Source of the DNA: Corynebacterium vitaeruminis DSM 20294
GTDB taxonomy: Bacteria; Actinomycetota; Actinomycetes; Mycobacteriales; Mycobacteriaceae
NCBI RefSeq assembly: GCF_000550805.1
Contig: NZ_CP004353.1
Location: 744,001 to 808,000 of the forward strand
Direction of reading: 5' to 3'
Length of the DNA stretch: 64,000 bases
Position numbers and translations under genes: made by a program. The notes below the pieces were generated by a model. It had not been told where the DNA came from. It did not search any database and saw only the letters and a list, made by a program, of their open reading frames with translations. Numbering within the stretch: the first letter of the stretch is position 1; every line of letters starts with the position of its first letter. Positions 8,042 to 17,100 of this stretch are shown in pieces.

Positions 8042-8503
8042 TCACGCAGCCTGCCCATACAGCGCCGACGCCAGCCGGGCGAGCGCCCGTGACTTCTTCT
8101 GGTAGGCGCTGGTGCGCTCCACATAGAAGTGGTCACACACCGTCTGCACCGCATCATCCTGGGTGCTGTCGCCGAGGAAGAACGCTTCGAGCACGAACCT
8201 GTCGTCGTCGGTGAGCAGCTGCCAGGCAGGCAGGAACCACGCCATGTACTCACGAGCCTGCCCGTAGCGGGCACGGTAGATGTCGATCCGATCCAATGTC
8301 GCCGCCACTCGCATCTCCCCAGCGTGCAGGTCAGTGTGACGTGGCATCCCGTCGAGTTTCGGTGAGGCCGGGGTGGTGACGTCGTCGTAGGCGGTCTTAA
8401 TTGCATCGTCGGTGGTGTCGATGATCTGCTCCATCACGGCGAAGTCCTGCAACGCGGATATGGCGGCTTTGCGGGTGTCGAGGTATTTGGTCATCACATG
8501 CAT
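8042..8503 (-). CDS. ArpU/RinA-like phage late transcriptional regulator
   Basis: A 153-residue protein with a C-terminal helix-turn-helix of the sigma-70 region 4 type: LLTDDDRFVLEAFFLGD, then AVQTVCDHFYVERTSAYQKKSRALARLASALYG. This pattern and its place just before HNH and terminase match the RinA/ArpU/DUF1492 class of phage late activators. The start is ATG 8503, preceded by AGGAAGGAG five nt away; it overlaps the end of the SNF2 gene. A plausible role is to turn on late promoters, and the four repeated promoter-like elements in this element are candidate targets (inference). Confidence 0.78.
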   Translation of the reverse strand: MHVMTKYLDTRKAAISALQDFAVMEQIIDTTDDAIKTAYDDVTTPASPKLDGMPRHTDLHAGEMRVAATLDRIDIYRARYGQAREYMAWFLPAWQLLTDDDRFVLEAFFLGDSTQDDAVQTVCDHFYVERTSAYQKKSRALARLASALYGQAA

Positions 8504-9870
8504 GACGACTCCTTCCTGAGGGTGGTTGACAGTTCGGTTGTGACCGCGTCGATCAACGCGGCCTGAGTCATGTCCTTCGCCTCCAAGGCACCCAGGACGG
8601 CTTGGTCGAGGGTGCCGGTGGCGGCGAGGTGGGTGATGGTGACCGGCTCGGCCTGTCCTTGTCGATACAGCCGGGCGTTGGTCTGCTGATACAATTCCAA
8701 GCTCCAGGTCAGCGAGAACCACACAAGCAGGTGCCCGCCGGCCTGCAGATTCAGGCCGTGCCCAGCGGAAGCGGGGTGGATCAGGCCAAGCGGGATGTTG
8801 CCCAGGTTCCACGCCTCGATGTCCGCCGACGTCTTGAGTTCGCGGGCGTCCGGGAAACGCTGGTGGATTCTGGCGAGGTCGTGCTTGAACCAGTAGGCGA
8901 CGAGCACGCTCTGCCCGTTGGCGGCCTCGAGGATGTCTTCGAGGGCATCGAGTTTCGCCCCATGCACCTCGACCGTGTTCCCGTGCTCGTCGTAGATCGC
9001 ACCGGAGGCGAGCTGCAGCAGTTTCCCCGACAGCGCGGCAGCGTTCGCCGCATCGACCACCTGCCCATCCAGATCAACAACCAGGTCGGCCTTGAGCTGC
9101 TCGTAGACGGCGCGCTCTTTGTCTCCGAGCACCACCGGTGTGGTCGTCACCGTCAGATCAGGCAGCGTGAGGTGGTCGATGGTGCGCATCGACAACGTCA
9201 TGTCGGCGATGGCGTCGTAGATCACGTCCTCCGCACCCTCGCGGGGCTTGTAGGTGAACACCTGCATTCCGTTGCGCTTATCGGGCAGAAACCAGCGGTC
9301 GCGGTAGCGGGTGATGAACCTGCCGAGACGCTCGCCGCCGTCGAGGAGCCGGAACTGCGCCCAGATATCCATCAGACCGTTGGAGGCGGGGGTGCCGGTC
9401 AGGCCGACCCAGCGCTTCACGTGCGGTCGCATCTTCACCAACGCCGTAAACCGCTTCGCCCGATGATTCTTAAACGAGCTCAGTTCGTCGATGACGACCA
9501 TGTCGAACGGCCAGCTATCGCCGTAATAGCTGACCAGCCAGGGGATGTTTTCCCGGTTGATGACGGTCACCATCGCCGACTTGGCCAGCGCGTCGAGCCG
9601 GTCTTGCTTGGTGCCGACAGCCACCGCCACCGACAGCCCCTCGAGGTGATCCCACTTGGCGGCTTCGGTCGGCCAGGTGTCTCGGGCAACACGCAACGGC
9701 GCGACGATCAAGACGCGGGAGACAGTGAAGTAGTCGAGCAGCAGCTCCCAGATCGCCGTCAGGGTGATGACACTCTTGCCGAGTCCCATGCCCAGGAGGA
9801 TGGCCGCCTCGTGGTGGTCGAGGATGAACCCGGTGGCCTGGGTCTGGTAGTTATGCGGCCGGTAGCGCAT
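8494..9870 (-). CDS. SNF2-family DNA helicase, phage replication module
   Basis: A 458-residue superfamily 2 ATPase. Motif I is GMGLGKSVIT (about residue 27), motif II is the degenerate DELS (VVIDELSSFKN), motif III is TGTPASNG and motif VI is QTNARLYRQGQ. This short SNF2 form with VRR-NUC upstream and a late regulator downstream is a fixed block in many Gram-positive siphophage-type prophages, where it belongs to DNA replication or recombination. The start at ATG 9870 (MRYRPHNYQTQA) overlaps the VRR-NUC gene by 20 nt; upstream codons do not resemble the family. Confidence 0.92.
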   Translation of the reverse strand: MRYRPHNYQTQATGFILDHHEAAILLGMGLGKSVITLTAIWELLLDYFTVSRVLIVAPLRVARDTWPTEAAKWDHLEGLSVAVAVGTKQDRLDALAKSAMVTVINRENIPWLVSYYGDSWPFDMVVIDELSSFKNHRAKRFTALVKMRPHVKRWVGLTGTPASNGLMDIWAQFRLLDGGERLGRFITRYRDRWFLPDKRNGMQVFTYKPREGAEDVIYDAIADMTLSMRTIDHLTLPDLTVTTTPVVLGDKERAVYEQLKADLVVDLDGQVVDAANAAALSGKLLQLASGAIYDEHGNTVEVHGAKLDALEDILEAANGQSVLVAYWFKHDLARIHQRFPDARELKTSADIEAWNLGNIPLGLIHPASAGHGLNLQAGGHLLVWFSLTWSLELYQQTNARLYRQGQAEPVTITHLAATGTLDQAVLGALEAKDMTQAALIDAVTTELSTTLRKESSCM

Positions 9871-10129
9871 CAAGCACCTCCTGGATGCCGTCGATCGAGT
9901 CAACGACCAGCGCGGTGAAGCCCTGCGCCTGTAGTTGGTTCATCCGGCGGCGTTGGATCGGCCGAGGCTTCTTGCCCGGGGCTTTGACTTCGACGAAGAC
10001 GACCTGGCCTCCCATCAGGCATAGTCGGTCAGGTACGCCCGTGGTTCCAGGGCAGACAAGCTTCCAGCACAAGCCCCCGGAGGCTTCAATGGCCTTCTTG
10101 AGCTGGGCTTCGATGTGGTGTTCATTCAT
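9851..10129 (-). CDS. VRR-NUC domain nuclease
   Basis: A 92-residue stand-alone VRR-NUC (PD-(D/E)XK fold) nuclease. Key residues are visible: E in the first helix (HHIEAQLKKAIE), GVPDR, the catalytic EVK in FVEVKAPGKKP, and QRRRMNQLQAQG. The family acts as a Holliday junction or flap nuclease. The start at 10129 is preferred over a GTG two codons upstream, which overlaps the AAGGAG ribosome binding site. Its 3' end overlaps the SNF2 helicase. Confidence 0.93.
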   Translation of the reverse strand: MNEHHIEAQLKKAIEASGGLCWKLVCPGTTGVPDRLCLMGGQVVFVEVKAPGKKPRPIQRRRMNQLQAQGFTALVVDSIDGIQEVLDALPAA

Positions 10130-10262
10130 GGTCACTCCTTGAGTGGTTTCCCACGGGGTGACGACTGGTGACAGGTGGATCTGAACTTTTCTAAAGGCGA
10201 TATTTCTATGGCCTTAGTAATAGTTCAATACCGGTCGTCACCGGTCGTCACCCTCATCGGGT

Positions 10263-12521
10263 TTAGCTGTTGAACTCGCTGGTCAGAGCCAGTCCGTAGA
10301 CGTACATGCCGTGCTTGGATTTGCGTCGTTCAAACCCGCATTGTTCGAGAGTGGCGTTGAAGTCGACCATCGGCCGCGCCCACCCGCTGGTGGATTGCGC
10401 CCACGCCCGATACTCCTGGTACAGGTCACCGGCACGTTCGGATAGGGACGGGTCCACCTCGCAGCGGGCGTCGAGGAAATGGGCGAACCAGTTGTTCTCT
10501 TCCCGATATGCGCTTGAGGCAGCTACTACTTGGGCGGGCGGGGTGAGCTGGAAGTCCTCGGCGTGGATGAGCCGCGCGCCGTCCATGATCCATGCCAGTA
10601 CCGCTCCGCCAGCGGTCTCGTAGATGTGGTCGGCGTAGTTCTTCACATCGGAGCTGCCCTCGATGACCGCGTTGAACGGGATCACGATGAGCCTGCGCCA
10701 GATGCCCGCATCCATCGCGCCCACCCTGGGCAGGTGATTCGTGTAGAGGATGAGCGTGTGGGACGGGGTGAACGCGAACGGTGCCTTGTACTTCTTCTCC
10801 GCGTAGATCTGGTCGGTGGAGGCGAGCTGCTTGACCGTAGAGGTGGACAGGCGCACGCCTTCCTCGGACTCGGCGGCGATGATGAGCCGTTTGCCTTTCG
10901 CTTCGGCAAGTTCAGGTTTGACGTTCCGGTTCCCGCCAATGGTGAGCACGTCGGCGGACATGTTGCCCGCATACGTGCCGAGCACTCTCGCGATCGTGTT
11001 CCAGAACGTGGACTTGCCGTTGCGGCCATCCCCGTAGGCGATCACGAGGGCTTCGACCATGACCTTCCCGATCGCCGCCAGGCCAACGATCCGCTGCACA
11101 TATCCGATCAGCTCCAGGTCGGATTGGAAGAACACGTTGAGCGCCTGGTTCCAGATGTCTGTGCCCGTGTCGGTGGGGTCGAGCGCGGTTTGTTTCGTGA
11201 TCAGATCCGTTGGGTTGTGGTCGCGTCGGGTGCCGTCACGCAGATCCCACGTGCCACCAGGCGTGTTGAGGAGATACGGGTCAGCGTCCAGCCGGTCTGG
11301 GGTGGTCAGCAACATCGGGTGCGCTTCCCGCAGGCACGAGGTGATCGCCCTGGACTCGCGGCGTTTCAACACGAACGCCTCGTAGGTCTTCGCATCCTCA
11401 AATGCCCGGTATGCGGCCCGCTGCGGTGAAGTGAAACCGGCGAGTGCTTTCGCTTTCGACGATGCGGCTGCAAGCACCGCGTCCGCGCCCGTCACCGCGA
11501 GCTCGTCGCGGGCTTTCTCCAGCAGATGCCCGGCCTCGGCGAGTTGCCGGTCGGTGAGCTCCTGGGCGATTCCTTGCGCAGCAGGCGCAGACTCAGACCA
11601 CACGCCGCCTTCGTAGACGAGCCAGTCCGTGGCCTCCGTGAACGCCAGGCGCGAGGAGTATTCTGCGGTCAGCATGGATGCCTGCCCCACATCGGTGAAA
11701 TCATCCGGCCGCAGGCTCGTCAACTGCGCGTAGGCTTCCGGCGACAGATAACCAGGCTGCGCCTCAACCTTGGCGCCGAACCGGCACGCGCTGTTCCAGA
11801 TCGACTCCAACTCGTGATCCGACAGTGGCGGTTCACACAGGGATGCTTTGCGGTTGAACAGGTTACGGGCCTGTGCGGTCTGCCCGTAGCGGATCAGGAC
11901 GCGCCCGGCGAAGCGGGACAGGGTGGCGTTGCGGGAGCCTTCCCCGATCACCTGGGTCGAGGCGTCGAACGCCGCGAACACGTCGATCTCATCGGCCTCG
12001 TCCAGCCAGGTATTCAGCAGCTTCGCGCCGTCGTGGACGGTGATCTCGGGGTTGGGGGTGCCGTAGATGAACCGTCCGGCATCCAACGCCTGCTGATCAA
12101 AGAAACCGAACCTGGCCGCCAGGCGACGCTTCAACCCCGCATAGGTGTCGGCGTCCGTCACTTCGGTGATCGGGAAGTAGACGTGGAAACGCGGCCTAGC
12201 CGATAAGGCTCCCTTCGGCTTCTGGTGGTTCCGGGAAGTGGCGGTCAGGAACACCACACCCGCTATCAACTCGCCGAGCTTCTCCGGTGTCACCCAGTCG
12301 GATGACTCTTCGGTGTGGTCGTTGTCGATGTCCATCACCACACAGTCTGAGGAGACAAAACTCGCCGACGAGCGCCGATCGCTGGTGTAGGTGGCTGCGA
12401 CGTGATCCAACCTGGCCACCAGCTGCAGGTCAGCCTGGTCGGTGATGTGGTGGTGGTTCGGGTAGTGGTTGTTGTGCGGGTTGCCGCTACTGGTCGCGGC
12501 GCACAAAGTGAACGGGGTCAT
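10263..12521 (-). CDS. Phage primase-polymerase / D5-like helicase
   Basis: A 752-residue replication protein. The N-terminal part looks like an archaeo-eukaryotic primase-type domain with the metal-binding DxD in CVVMDIDNDHTEE and a catalytic-type His in RPRFHVYFPI. The C-terminal part is a superfamily 3/D5-like helicase with Walker A GDGRNGKST near residue 497, followed by the sensor and arginine-finger-like region (LILYTNHLPRVGAMDAGIWRRLIVIPF). The family primes and unwinds phage or plasmid DNA at replication initiation. The start at ATG 12521 overlaps the upstream gene stop as ATGA, with GGAGGTG nearby. Confidence 0.93.
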   Translation of the reverse strand: MTPFTLCAATSSGNPHNNHYPNHHHITDQADLQLVARLDHVAATYTSDRRSSASFVSSDCVVMDIDNDHTEESSDWVTPEKLGELIAGVVFLTATSRNHQKPKGALSARPRFHVYFPITEVTDADTYAGLKRRLAARFGFFDQQALDAGRFIYGTPNPEITVHDGAKLLNTWLDEADEIDVFAAFDASTQVIGEGSRNATLSRFAGRVLIRYGQTAQARNLFNRKASLCEPPLSDHELESIWNSACRFGAKVEAQPGYLSPEAYAQLTSLRPDDFTDVGQASMLTAEYSSRLAFTEATDWLVYEGGVWSESAPAAQGIAQELTDRQLAEAGHLLEKARDELAVTGADAVLAAASSKAKALAGFTSPQRAAYRAFEDAKTYEAFVLKRRESRAITSCLREAHPMLLTTPDRLDADPYLLNTPGGTWDLRDGTRRDHNPTDLITKQTALDPTDTGTDIWNQALNVFFQSDLELIGYVQRIVGLAAIGKVMVEALVIAYGDGRNGKSTFWNTIARVLGTYAGNMSADVLTIGGNRNVKPELAEAKGKRLIIAAESEEGVRLSTSTVKQLASTDQIYAEKKYKAPFAFTPSHTLILYTNHLPRVGAMDAGIWRRLIVIPFNAVIEGSSDVKNYADHIYETAGGAVLAWIMDGARLIHAEDFQLTPPAQVVAASSAYREENNWFAHFLDARCEVDPSLSERAGDLYQEYRAWAQSTSGWARPMVDFNATLEQCGFERRKSKHGMYVYGLALTSEFNS

Positions 12522-12961
12522 GCGGGGTGCACCTCCTGGAAGTCGGCGTCGAAGAAGCGGATCGGGATGTCCATCTGGTGGGCCCAGTCGATCTCGGCAC
12601 GCATCCCCGCACTGACCCGGCCGATGTAGGCCCATAGCTGTTCGCATTTCGACAGCAGGATGCGGCCCATGAACATGGCCAGCTCACGGCCGTCCGGGTC
12701 GGTGTCGTCCATGAACTGCGGATAATGCAGATGCGGGGCGAGCGGGATCTGGCGAGCCGCGACAGCAAAGCTGCAGAACCGGCGAGCGAGTTCCACGTTC
12801 GCCTCCACATCGCCGGAGTACGGGGAGCAGATGTACACCAGCGGCCGGTACCCGTACTCGGCGCGCTGAATCTCTTTCAGCGCCTTGTAGCAGGTCGGGT
12901 CGGGGTATCCTTCGATGTTCTTCCTCGGGATACCGATGTCGAGAAGCACAGTGGTGCTCAT
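12518..12961 (-). CDS. DUF4406 protein (nucleoside 2-deoxyribosyltransferase-like)
   Basis: A 147-residue protein with the DUF4406 signature: VYICSPYSGDVEANVELARR, APHLHYPQFMDD, then LWAYIGRVSAGMRAEIDWAHQ. DUF4406 shares the nucleoside 2-deoxyribosyltransferase fold, and the SPYSG and E-W segments are where substrate contacts would lie. In phages it may act in nucleotide salvage or base modification; this is inference. The gene overlaps both neighbours by 4 nt (ATGA), so antirepressor, DUF4406 and primase form one translation-coupled unit. Confidence 0.85.
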   Translation of the reverse strand: MSTTVLLDIGIPRKNIEGYPDPTCYKALKEIQRAEYGYRPLVYICSPYSGDVEANVELARRFCSFAVAARQIPLAPHLHYPQFMDDTDPDGRELAMFMGRILLSKCEQLWAYIGRVSAGMRAEIDWAHQMDIPIRFFDADFQEVHPA

Positions 12962-13722
12962 CGGGCGTCCTCGCTTTCACGCTCGATCACCGGCAGCAGG
13001 CCACGCTCGTTCTTCAATAGGTCGTAGATGAACAGGCGTCCTTTCTGTGTCCAGTACATGTGGGTGCGGGTCTTGCCCTCGTCGTACTCGTGCGTCTTGG
13101 ACTGGGTGTAGCCCTGCTCGGCGAAGCGGGCGTAGAGGAACCAGCGGCCGGACTGGTGGAACTGCACCTGCTCCTCGCGCAGAATCTGGTTGAGCTTCTT
13201 CGCCGACAGGCCGTAGTCCTTGGCGATCTCGGTGGTGGTGATCAGCGACGGCGAGGCCAGCACCACGTCGTAGTACGACACTTTCGGTGCCGCCTCCAAC
13301 AGTGCTTGCTCGGCGGCGAGCCGCTTGGTGCGTTCAGCCCGCAGGGTGACGATGGCCTGCTCCAGGAACTCGTCGTCAGCCAGTAGTTCGTCGATCGCGT
13401 AGAGGCCGTGGCGGCGGATGGATGGAAGTACCTCGTCGAACACCCACGCCTCAAACTTCTGGGCGGCCGGCAGCTTGGACGAGACGATCAGCCGGTACAG
13501 GTCGCCCTCGCTGATGAACCTGACCTGCTGGATGCCACCAGCAGTTTCAAGGGGGTAGTGATTCACGACCCCCTTGCAGTGACGCGCCAGGGCATCTTTC
13601 GTGTTGGCGTAGCCGAGGGCGGTCGCCACGTCCTTGCCACAGAACAGGATCTGCCCGCTGGAGGTGAGGGTTCGGATCGTGCCGAACTCGTGGTTGGTGA
13701 ACGCTTGTAGCGCGGTAGCCAT
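12958..13722 (-). CDS. Phage antirepressor (BRO-N plus KilAC)
   Basis: A 254-residue two-domain DNA-binding protein. Residues 1 to about 105 are a BRO N-terminal domain (FGTIRTLTSSGQILFCGKDVATALGYANTKDA is characteristic in layout, then FISEGDLYRLIVSSKLPAAQKFEAWVFDEVLPSIRRHG). The C-terminal part is a KilAC/ANT-type domain (TTTEIAKDYGLSAKKLNQILREEQVQF, then RLFIYDLL). Such proteins counter the lysogenic repressor or act as early regulators. The start at 13722 follows AAAAGGAG by eight nt. The leader upstream contains a hairpin and a 31-nt box shared with another early gene. Confidence 0.92.
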   Translation of the reverse strand: MATALQAFTNHEFGTIRTLTSSGQILFCGKDVATALGYANTKDALARHCKGVVNHYPLETAGGIQQVRFISEGDLYRLIVSSKLPAAQKFEAWVFDEVLPSIRRHGLYAIDELLADDEFLEQAIVTLRAERTKRLAAEQALLEAAPKVSYYDVVLASPSLITTTEIAKDYGLSAKKLNQILREEQVQFHQSGRWFLYARFAEQGYTQSKTHEYDEGKTRTHMYWTQKGRLFIYDLLKNERGLLPVIERESEDAR

Positions 13723-13738
13723 GACCGGCTCCTTTTCT

Positions 13739-13816
13739 GAGAGCCGGGTAGACAATCGTGGGCGCGGGTTGCGCCAGGCTCTCACCTGTCAGGCACGGCA
13801 GGCACCGAAACCGGAC
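13739..13816 (-). promoter_or_regulatory. Structured leader of the antirepressor gene
   Basis: GAGAGCC (13739-13745) pairs with GGCTCTC (13777-13783), enclosing the perfect hairpin GGCGC-GGGTT-GCGCC (13761-13775). Immediately upstream on the minus strand is a 31-nt box (13786-13816) that matches 26 of 31 positions of the box at 19772-19802. Both boxes end 64-65 nt before their start codon. A second GGCTCTC at 13830 offers an alternative partner for GAGAGCC. Confidence 0.5.
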
Positions 13817-14030
13817 ACGGTGTGAGGAAGGCTCTCGCCCATACGCCCCCGAGGACCGGCGAATCCGGACGGGTCACCGGAGAATCGCTGCGGCAGCCTT
13901 GACACATCCCGCGTCGCTGGAGTGCCGGTATGAACCCGGCTAGGTTGTGGGTAACCGTTCAGCTCGACTCGACCCCTGTCGGGAGTGGGCTGGATCTCTA
14001 GTGTGGAGACGCCAACTTCGGCACGTGACG
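13817..14030. other. Intergenic region between antirepressor and abiF units
   Basis: About 210 nt with no supportable gene. Short open frames on the minus strand have no ribosome binding sites and atypical composition. It probably holds the promoters of the two divergent transcription units. Confidence 0.4.
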
Positions 14031-14059
14031 TTGACCAGGCGTCCACGTTGACGTATCGT
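14031..14059 (+). promoter_or_regulatory. Promoter for the abiF RNA/gene
   Basis: TTGACC (14031-14036), a 17-nt spacer and TATCGT (14054-14059). Transcription would start near 14066, a few nt before the structured RNA described next. The match to a housekeeping sigma promoter is good and the spacing is optimal. Confidence 0.55.
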
Positions 14060-14069
14060 AGAAGACGAT

Positions 14070-14125
14070 AGATCCCCGGTCAGGCCTCTAGTCCCGCAAG
14101 GGACAATGCACAAATGACCGGGGCC
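14070..14125 (+). ncRNA. Candidate abiF-associated structured RNA
   Basis: CCCCGGTCA (14074-14082) pairs perfectly with TGACCGGGG (14115-14123). Inside is TCCC-GCAA-GGGA (14092-14103), a hairpin with a GNRA tetraloop, leaving GGCCTCT and AATGCACAAA unpaired; the first of these could pair with sequence after the outer stem as a pseudoknot. The short CTTTC that follows could act as a weak terminator before the gene. A conserved abiF RNA motif upstream of abiF genes is known from comparative genomics, and position and shape fit; the exact consensus was not compared. Confidence 0.65.
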
Positions 14126-14145
14126 TTTCACTTTCTAGGGAGCTC

Positions 14146-15087
14146 ATGGTCAAGCGCTGGCTCAGTTACGACGAACAAGTCAAACTGCTTCAAGAACGCG
14201 GTTTGACCGTCACTGACGCCGCATCAGCAGCTGAGTTCCTATCTCGCGTGAACTACTACCGGCTCTCGGGATATTTCCGTTACTGGCAAGTTGACCCAAT
14301 GGCGGGCAACAATCGCTTCCTCGACGGTTCATCCTTTGAAGTGATTCAGCGGCTCTACGAAGCCGAACAAGACCTGGTTGCAGTCTGTGACGAAGTTCTC
14401 CACCCGATCGAGGTTCTACTCCGAACTCGGTTCGCCTACTACTACGCACAGCATGTCGGAGCGATCGGAACGTTCGCCCGTGGTGACGGGTTCACGCAAT
14501 CGCCTGATCCTAATGACGAACGTGTCGAAGAACATGCGCTGTCGAATCTGGATCGCAGCAAGGAGACCTTTGTGTCTCACTACCGTGATGAGATCAAGAC
14601 GGGCAACGCTTACAGCATCGAAGCCTACGCACGCATGCCCGTCTGGGTAGCGGTTGAGGCATTCTCGTTTGGCAGCCTGTCCAGGCTTATTGAGGCTTCA
14701 AGCAAGTCCGGAGTGCTGCACGACATGGCAGCGTCGATGAACGTTTCTCCAACTACACTGCCAAGCCAAGTCCGATCATTCGTCTACCTACGCAACCGTA
14801 ACGCCCACTGTGCGAAGCTATGGAACCACGCTGTTCTCGACCGCCCAGGACTCCTCTCCAACATCGCCCGACGAGCCAAACGAGACCACCGTCAGTTCAG
14901 CGATCATTCGATCTACAAGATCTTCGTAGCGCTTGACCAAGTCGCCACCAAGACCGGTCTCCAGCAGGATTGGCTCGCCAACCGCGTCGAGCCGATCCTT
15001 GCCACGAATGCCCTTCTCGCCGCAGGCATCGCAACCCCAGCCCGCTACGGCGAAATGCAGAAGCAGCTGCTCACCGCCGACCACTAG
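14146..15087 (+). CDS. Abi_2-family abortive infection protein (AbiD/AbiF-like)
   Basis: A 313-residue Abi_2 protein. The N-terminus has the family hallmark LSYDEQVKLLQERGLTV, then FLSRVNYYRLSGYF. The C-terminal half carries the HEPN-type R-x4-H motif in FVYLRNRNAHCAKLW (RNRNAH), the predicted RNase catalytic motif. These proteins stop growth or kill infected cells, probably by RNA cleavage. The start at 14146 follows AGGGAG by about five nt. Its plus-strand orientation, own promoter and upstream structured RNA mark it as a self-contained cargo unit between the phage polymerase and antirepressor genes. Confidence 0.92.
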   Translation: MVKRWLSYDEQVKLLQERGLTVTDAASAAEFLSRVNYYRLSGYFRYWQVDPMAGNNRFLDGSSFEVIQRLYEAEQDLVAVCDEVLHPIEVLLRTRFAYYYAQHVGAIGTFARGDGFTQSPDPNDERVEEHALSNLDRSKETFVSHYRDEIKTGNAYSIEAYARMPVWVAVEAFSFGSLSRLIEASSKSGVLHDMAASMNVSPTTLPSQVRSFVYLRNRNAHCAKLWNHAVLDRPGLLSNIARRAKRDHRQFSDHSIYKIFVALDQVATKTGLQQDWLANRVEPILATNALLAAGIATPARYGEMQKQLLTADH

Positions 15088-15102
15088 CTCTACACCGCCC
15101 GG

Positions 15103-17070
15103 TCAGTCCTTGCGGTAGTAGTCGCACTCATATCCGTCGGCATCGAGCGGAAGCCCGTCTGCCCAGTCGGGTGGGGTGGTCATGAGAGCGCAGGCGTCGG
15201 CGACGGTGAACCCGGAGCCCATGGGTTCGTCGATGACGATTTCGTCGTGGACGTGCATGACGATCCGATGCCCGGCCCCTGCGACGAGCCCCATGGCGTG
15301 GACGAGGAGGTCGCGGGCGACTGCTTGGACTATGTTCTCGACGAGTTTCCCGCCATAGGTTTCCAGCCGACCCCATTTGCGCCCGGTCGTGACACCGCTG
15401 TAGGTGATGGAGGTGCCGCCCCACCGGTTCTCACCCAGGCACGGCTGCACATACGCCAGCCGTCTGCCCGAGGGCAGGGTGATGAACAAGATGCCCGACT
15501 CGACCGAGAAACACAAGTTGCGCAGCCGGACGGTACTGCGGGTGGTGATCGCGTCCAGCGCGGCCTGCTCGACGTCCGCCCACAGTTGCACGATGTTGGG
15601 GTTCGCTGCCCGCCAGGCGTCGACGATCGGTTTGAGCTCGTGCTCGGCCAGCCCCATCCGCAGCGCACCCATCGCCTTGAGCGCTCCGACGGAGCCGTTG
15701 TAACCGCAGGCCAGCGTGGCGATCTTCCCCTTCTGGCGAAGCTCGGCGTTGACACCGTGTTTTTCGACGGGCACGCCGAACATACGCGACGCGGTCTCGC
15801 AATAGAGGTCTTTGCCGTCGCGGAATGCTTGGAGGGTGGATGCTTCTCCGGCGAGCCAGGCGATGACTCGGGCTTCGATCGCGGAGTAGTCGGCCACGAT
15901 GAATCGGCACCCAGCACTGGGGATGAACGCGGTACGGATCAACTGGGACAGCGTGTCCGGGACAGAGTCGTAGAGAAGTTCGAGCGCGTCGAGGTTGCCT
16001 TGTCGGGTGAGGGTCCGGGCTTGGTCGAGGTCGGGCAGGTAGTTGCGCGGCAGGTTCTGCACTTGGACGAGGCGTCCGGCGAACCTACCGGTACGCCCCG
16101 CGCCGTAGAACTGGATCAGCCCGCGTGCCCGCCCGTCCGCGCCTGCGACGTTGTGCATCGCATGGTACTTCTTCACCGAAGATTTCGCGAGGTCGCCGCG
16201 CAGCTCCAGCACCTCACGCACCACGCCGGTGGCAGTCTCTAGCGCAGCTGCGACTTCTGCCTTCGCCAAGGACGCCAACTCGCAACCGTGGGTGGTGAGC
16301 CAGCCCTTCAACTGGATCGGTGAGTTCGGGGTCTCCAACCCGGTCAACTCCCGCGCCCTCGCCAACGTCACCGCACGATGCTGGTCGTCGAGCGCGACGG
16401 CAGCATATGCAAGGGTGTGGTCGAGCAGGATGCCCGTGTCATTGATGCGCTGATCTAGCACGTAGGCATCCCACTCGACCTCGGGCATCGGAAACAGGGA
16501 GAGCCGGTCGTGGATCGCGAGCTCGACCTCGACATCGCGCCGGTTGTATTCCACAAACGCTTGCCAACCATCTGGGTCGCTGCCGGGCAGGTTGCGGGTG
16601 CCGCCACCGTTCAACACGCTGGCCATTGCCGGGGTGCAGAACTGTTTGATCAGCCGCTTACCCGCCGTGTCCTTCTGAACGTCAAGGTCAAGAGCCGTAC
16701 CGACCGCATCCAAGCTCATCGGCAGGCCGAGGTAGGCCGACCACACCATCGTGCAGCGCCACTGCGCCGGATCAAGAAACTCCTCAGTGAGGAGGTCGGG
16801 GTGGTGGCGGCGCAGCCACGCCGAGAGCACGACCCTCTCAAACGCCGCATTATGCGCCCACTTGACCACGCCCGGGTCCACCAATGCTGCGAGCACCTCA
16901 TCGGGCAGCTGCTGGCCGCTGGCGAGATCGACGACCTCCACCGGGCCGCCGTCAACGGAGTAGCCGAAGATGAGGAGGCGGAAGTCGGGGGGTTCGGCAT
17001 ACGGGTAGACGCCGGTTTTCGCTAGGGGTGCTGGGCTGAAAGTTTCAATATCGATAGAGATCTGGCGCAT
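15103..17070 (-). CDS. Phage DNA polymerase, family A with 3'-5' exonuclease
   Basis: A 655-residue replicative polymerase. The proofreading domain begins at residue 7 with DIET (exo I), HNAAFERV (exo II region) and EYNRRDVEVE (exo III). The polymerase domain has motif A DYSAIEARV near residue 393, motif B RQKGKIATLACGYNG, and motif C HVHDEI near 607. There is no 5'-3' exonuclease domain, as usual for phage enzymes. The start at ATG 17070 places DIET at its normal distance from the N-terminus. The gene lies downstream of DUF2815 and DUF2800, the standard replication block of this prophage type. Confidence 0.95.
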   Translation of the reverse strand: MRQISIDIETFSPAPLAKTGVYPYAEPPDFRLLIFGYSVDGGPVEVVDLASGQQLPDEVLAALVDPGVVKWAHNAAFERVVLSAWLRRHHPDLLTEEFLDPAQWRCTMVWSAYLGLPMSLDAVGTALDLDVQKDTAGKRLIKQFCTPAMASVLNGGGTRNLPGSDPDGWQAFVEYNRRDVEVELAIHDRLSLFPMPEVEWDAYVLDQRINDTGILLDHTLAYAAVALDDQHRAVTLARARELTGLETPNSPIQLKGWLTTHGCELASLAKAEVAAALETATGVVREVLELRGDLAKSSVKKYHAMHNVAGADGRARGLIQFYGAGRTGRFAGRLVQVQNLPRNYLPDLDQARTLTRQGNLDALELLYDSVPDTLSQLIRTAFIPSAGCRFIVADYSAIEARVIAWLAGEASTLQAFRDGKDLYCETASRMFGVPVEKHGVNAELRQKGKIATLACGYNGSVGALKAMGALRMGLAEHELKPIVDAWRAANPNIVQLWADVEQAALDAITTRSTVRLRNLCFSVESGILFITLPSGRRLAYVQPCLGENRWGGTSITYSGVTTGRKWGRLETYGGKLVENIVQAVARDLLVHAMGLVAGAGHRIVMHVHDEIVIDEPMGSGFTVADACALMTTPPDWADGLPLDADGYECDYYRKD

Positions 17071-17100
17071 CAGGGATCCTGGGCAGTCGGGTAGGCGAAG

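Noticed and set aside
8602..9918. Long plus-strand frame opposite the SNF2 helicase
   Set aside because: The minus frame has complete helicase motifs; the plus frame has no start signals and shadow composition.
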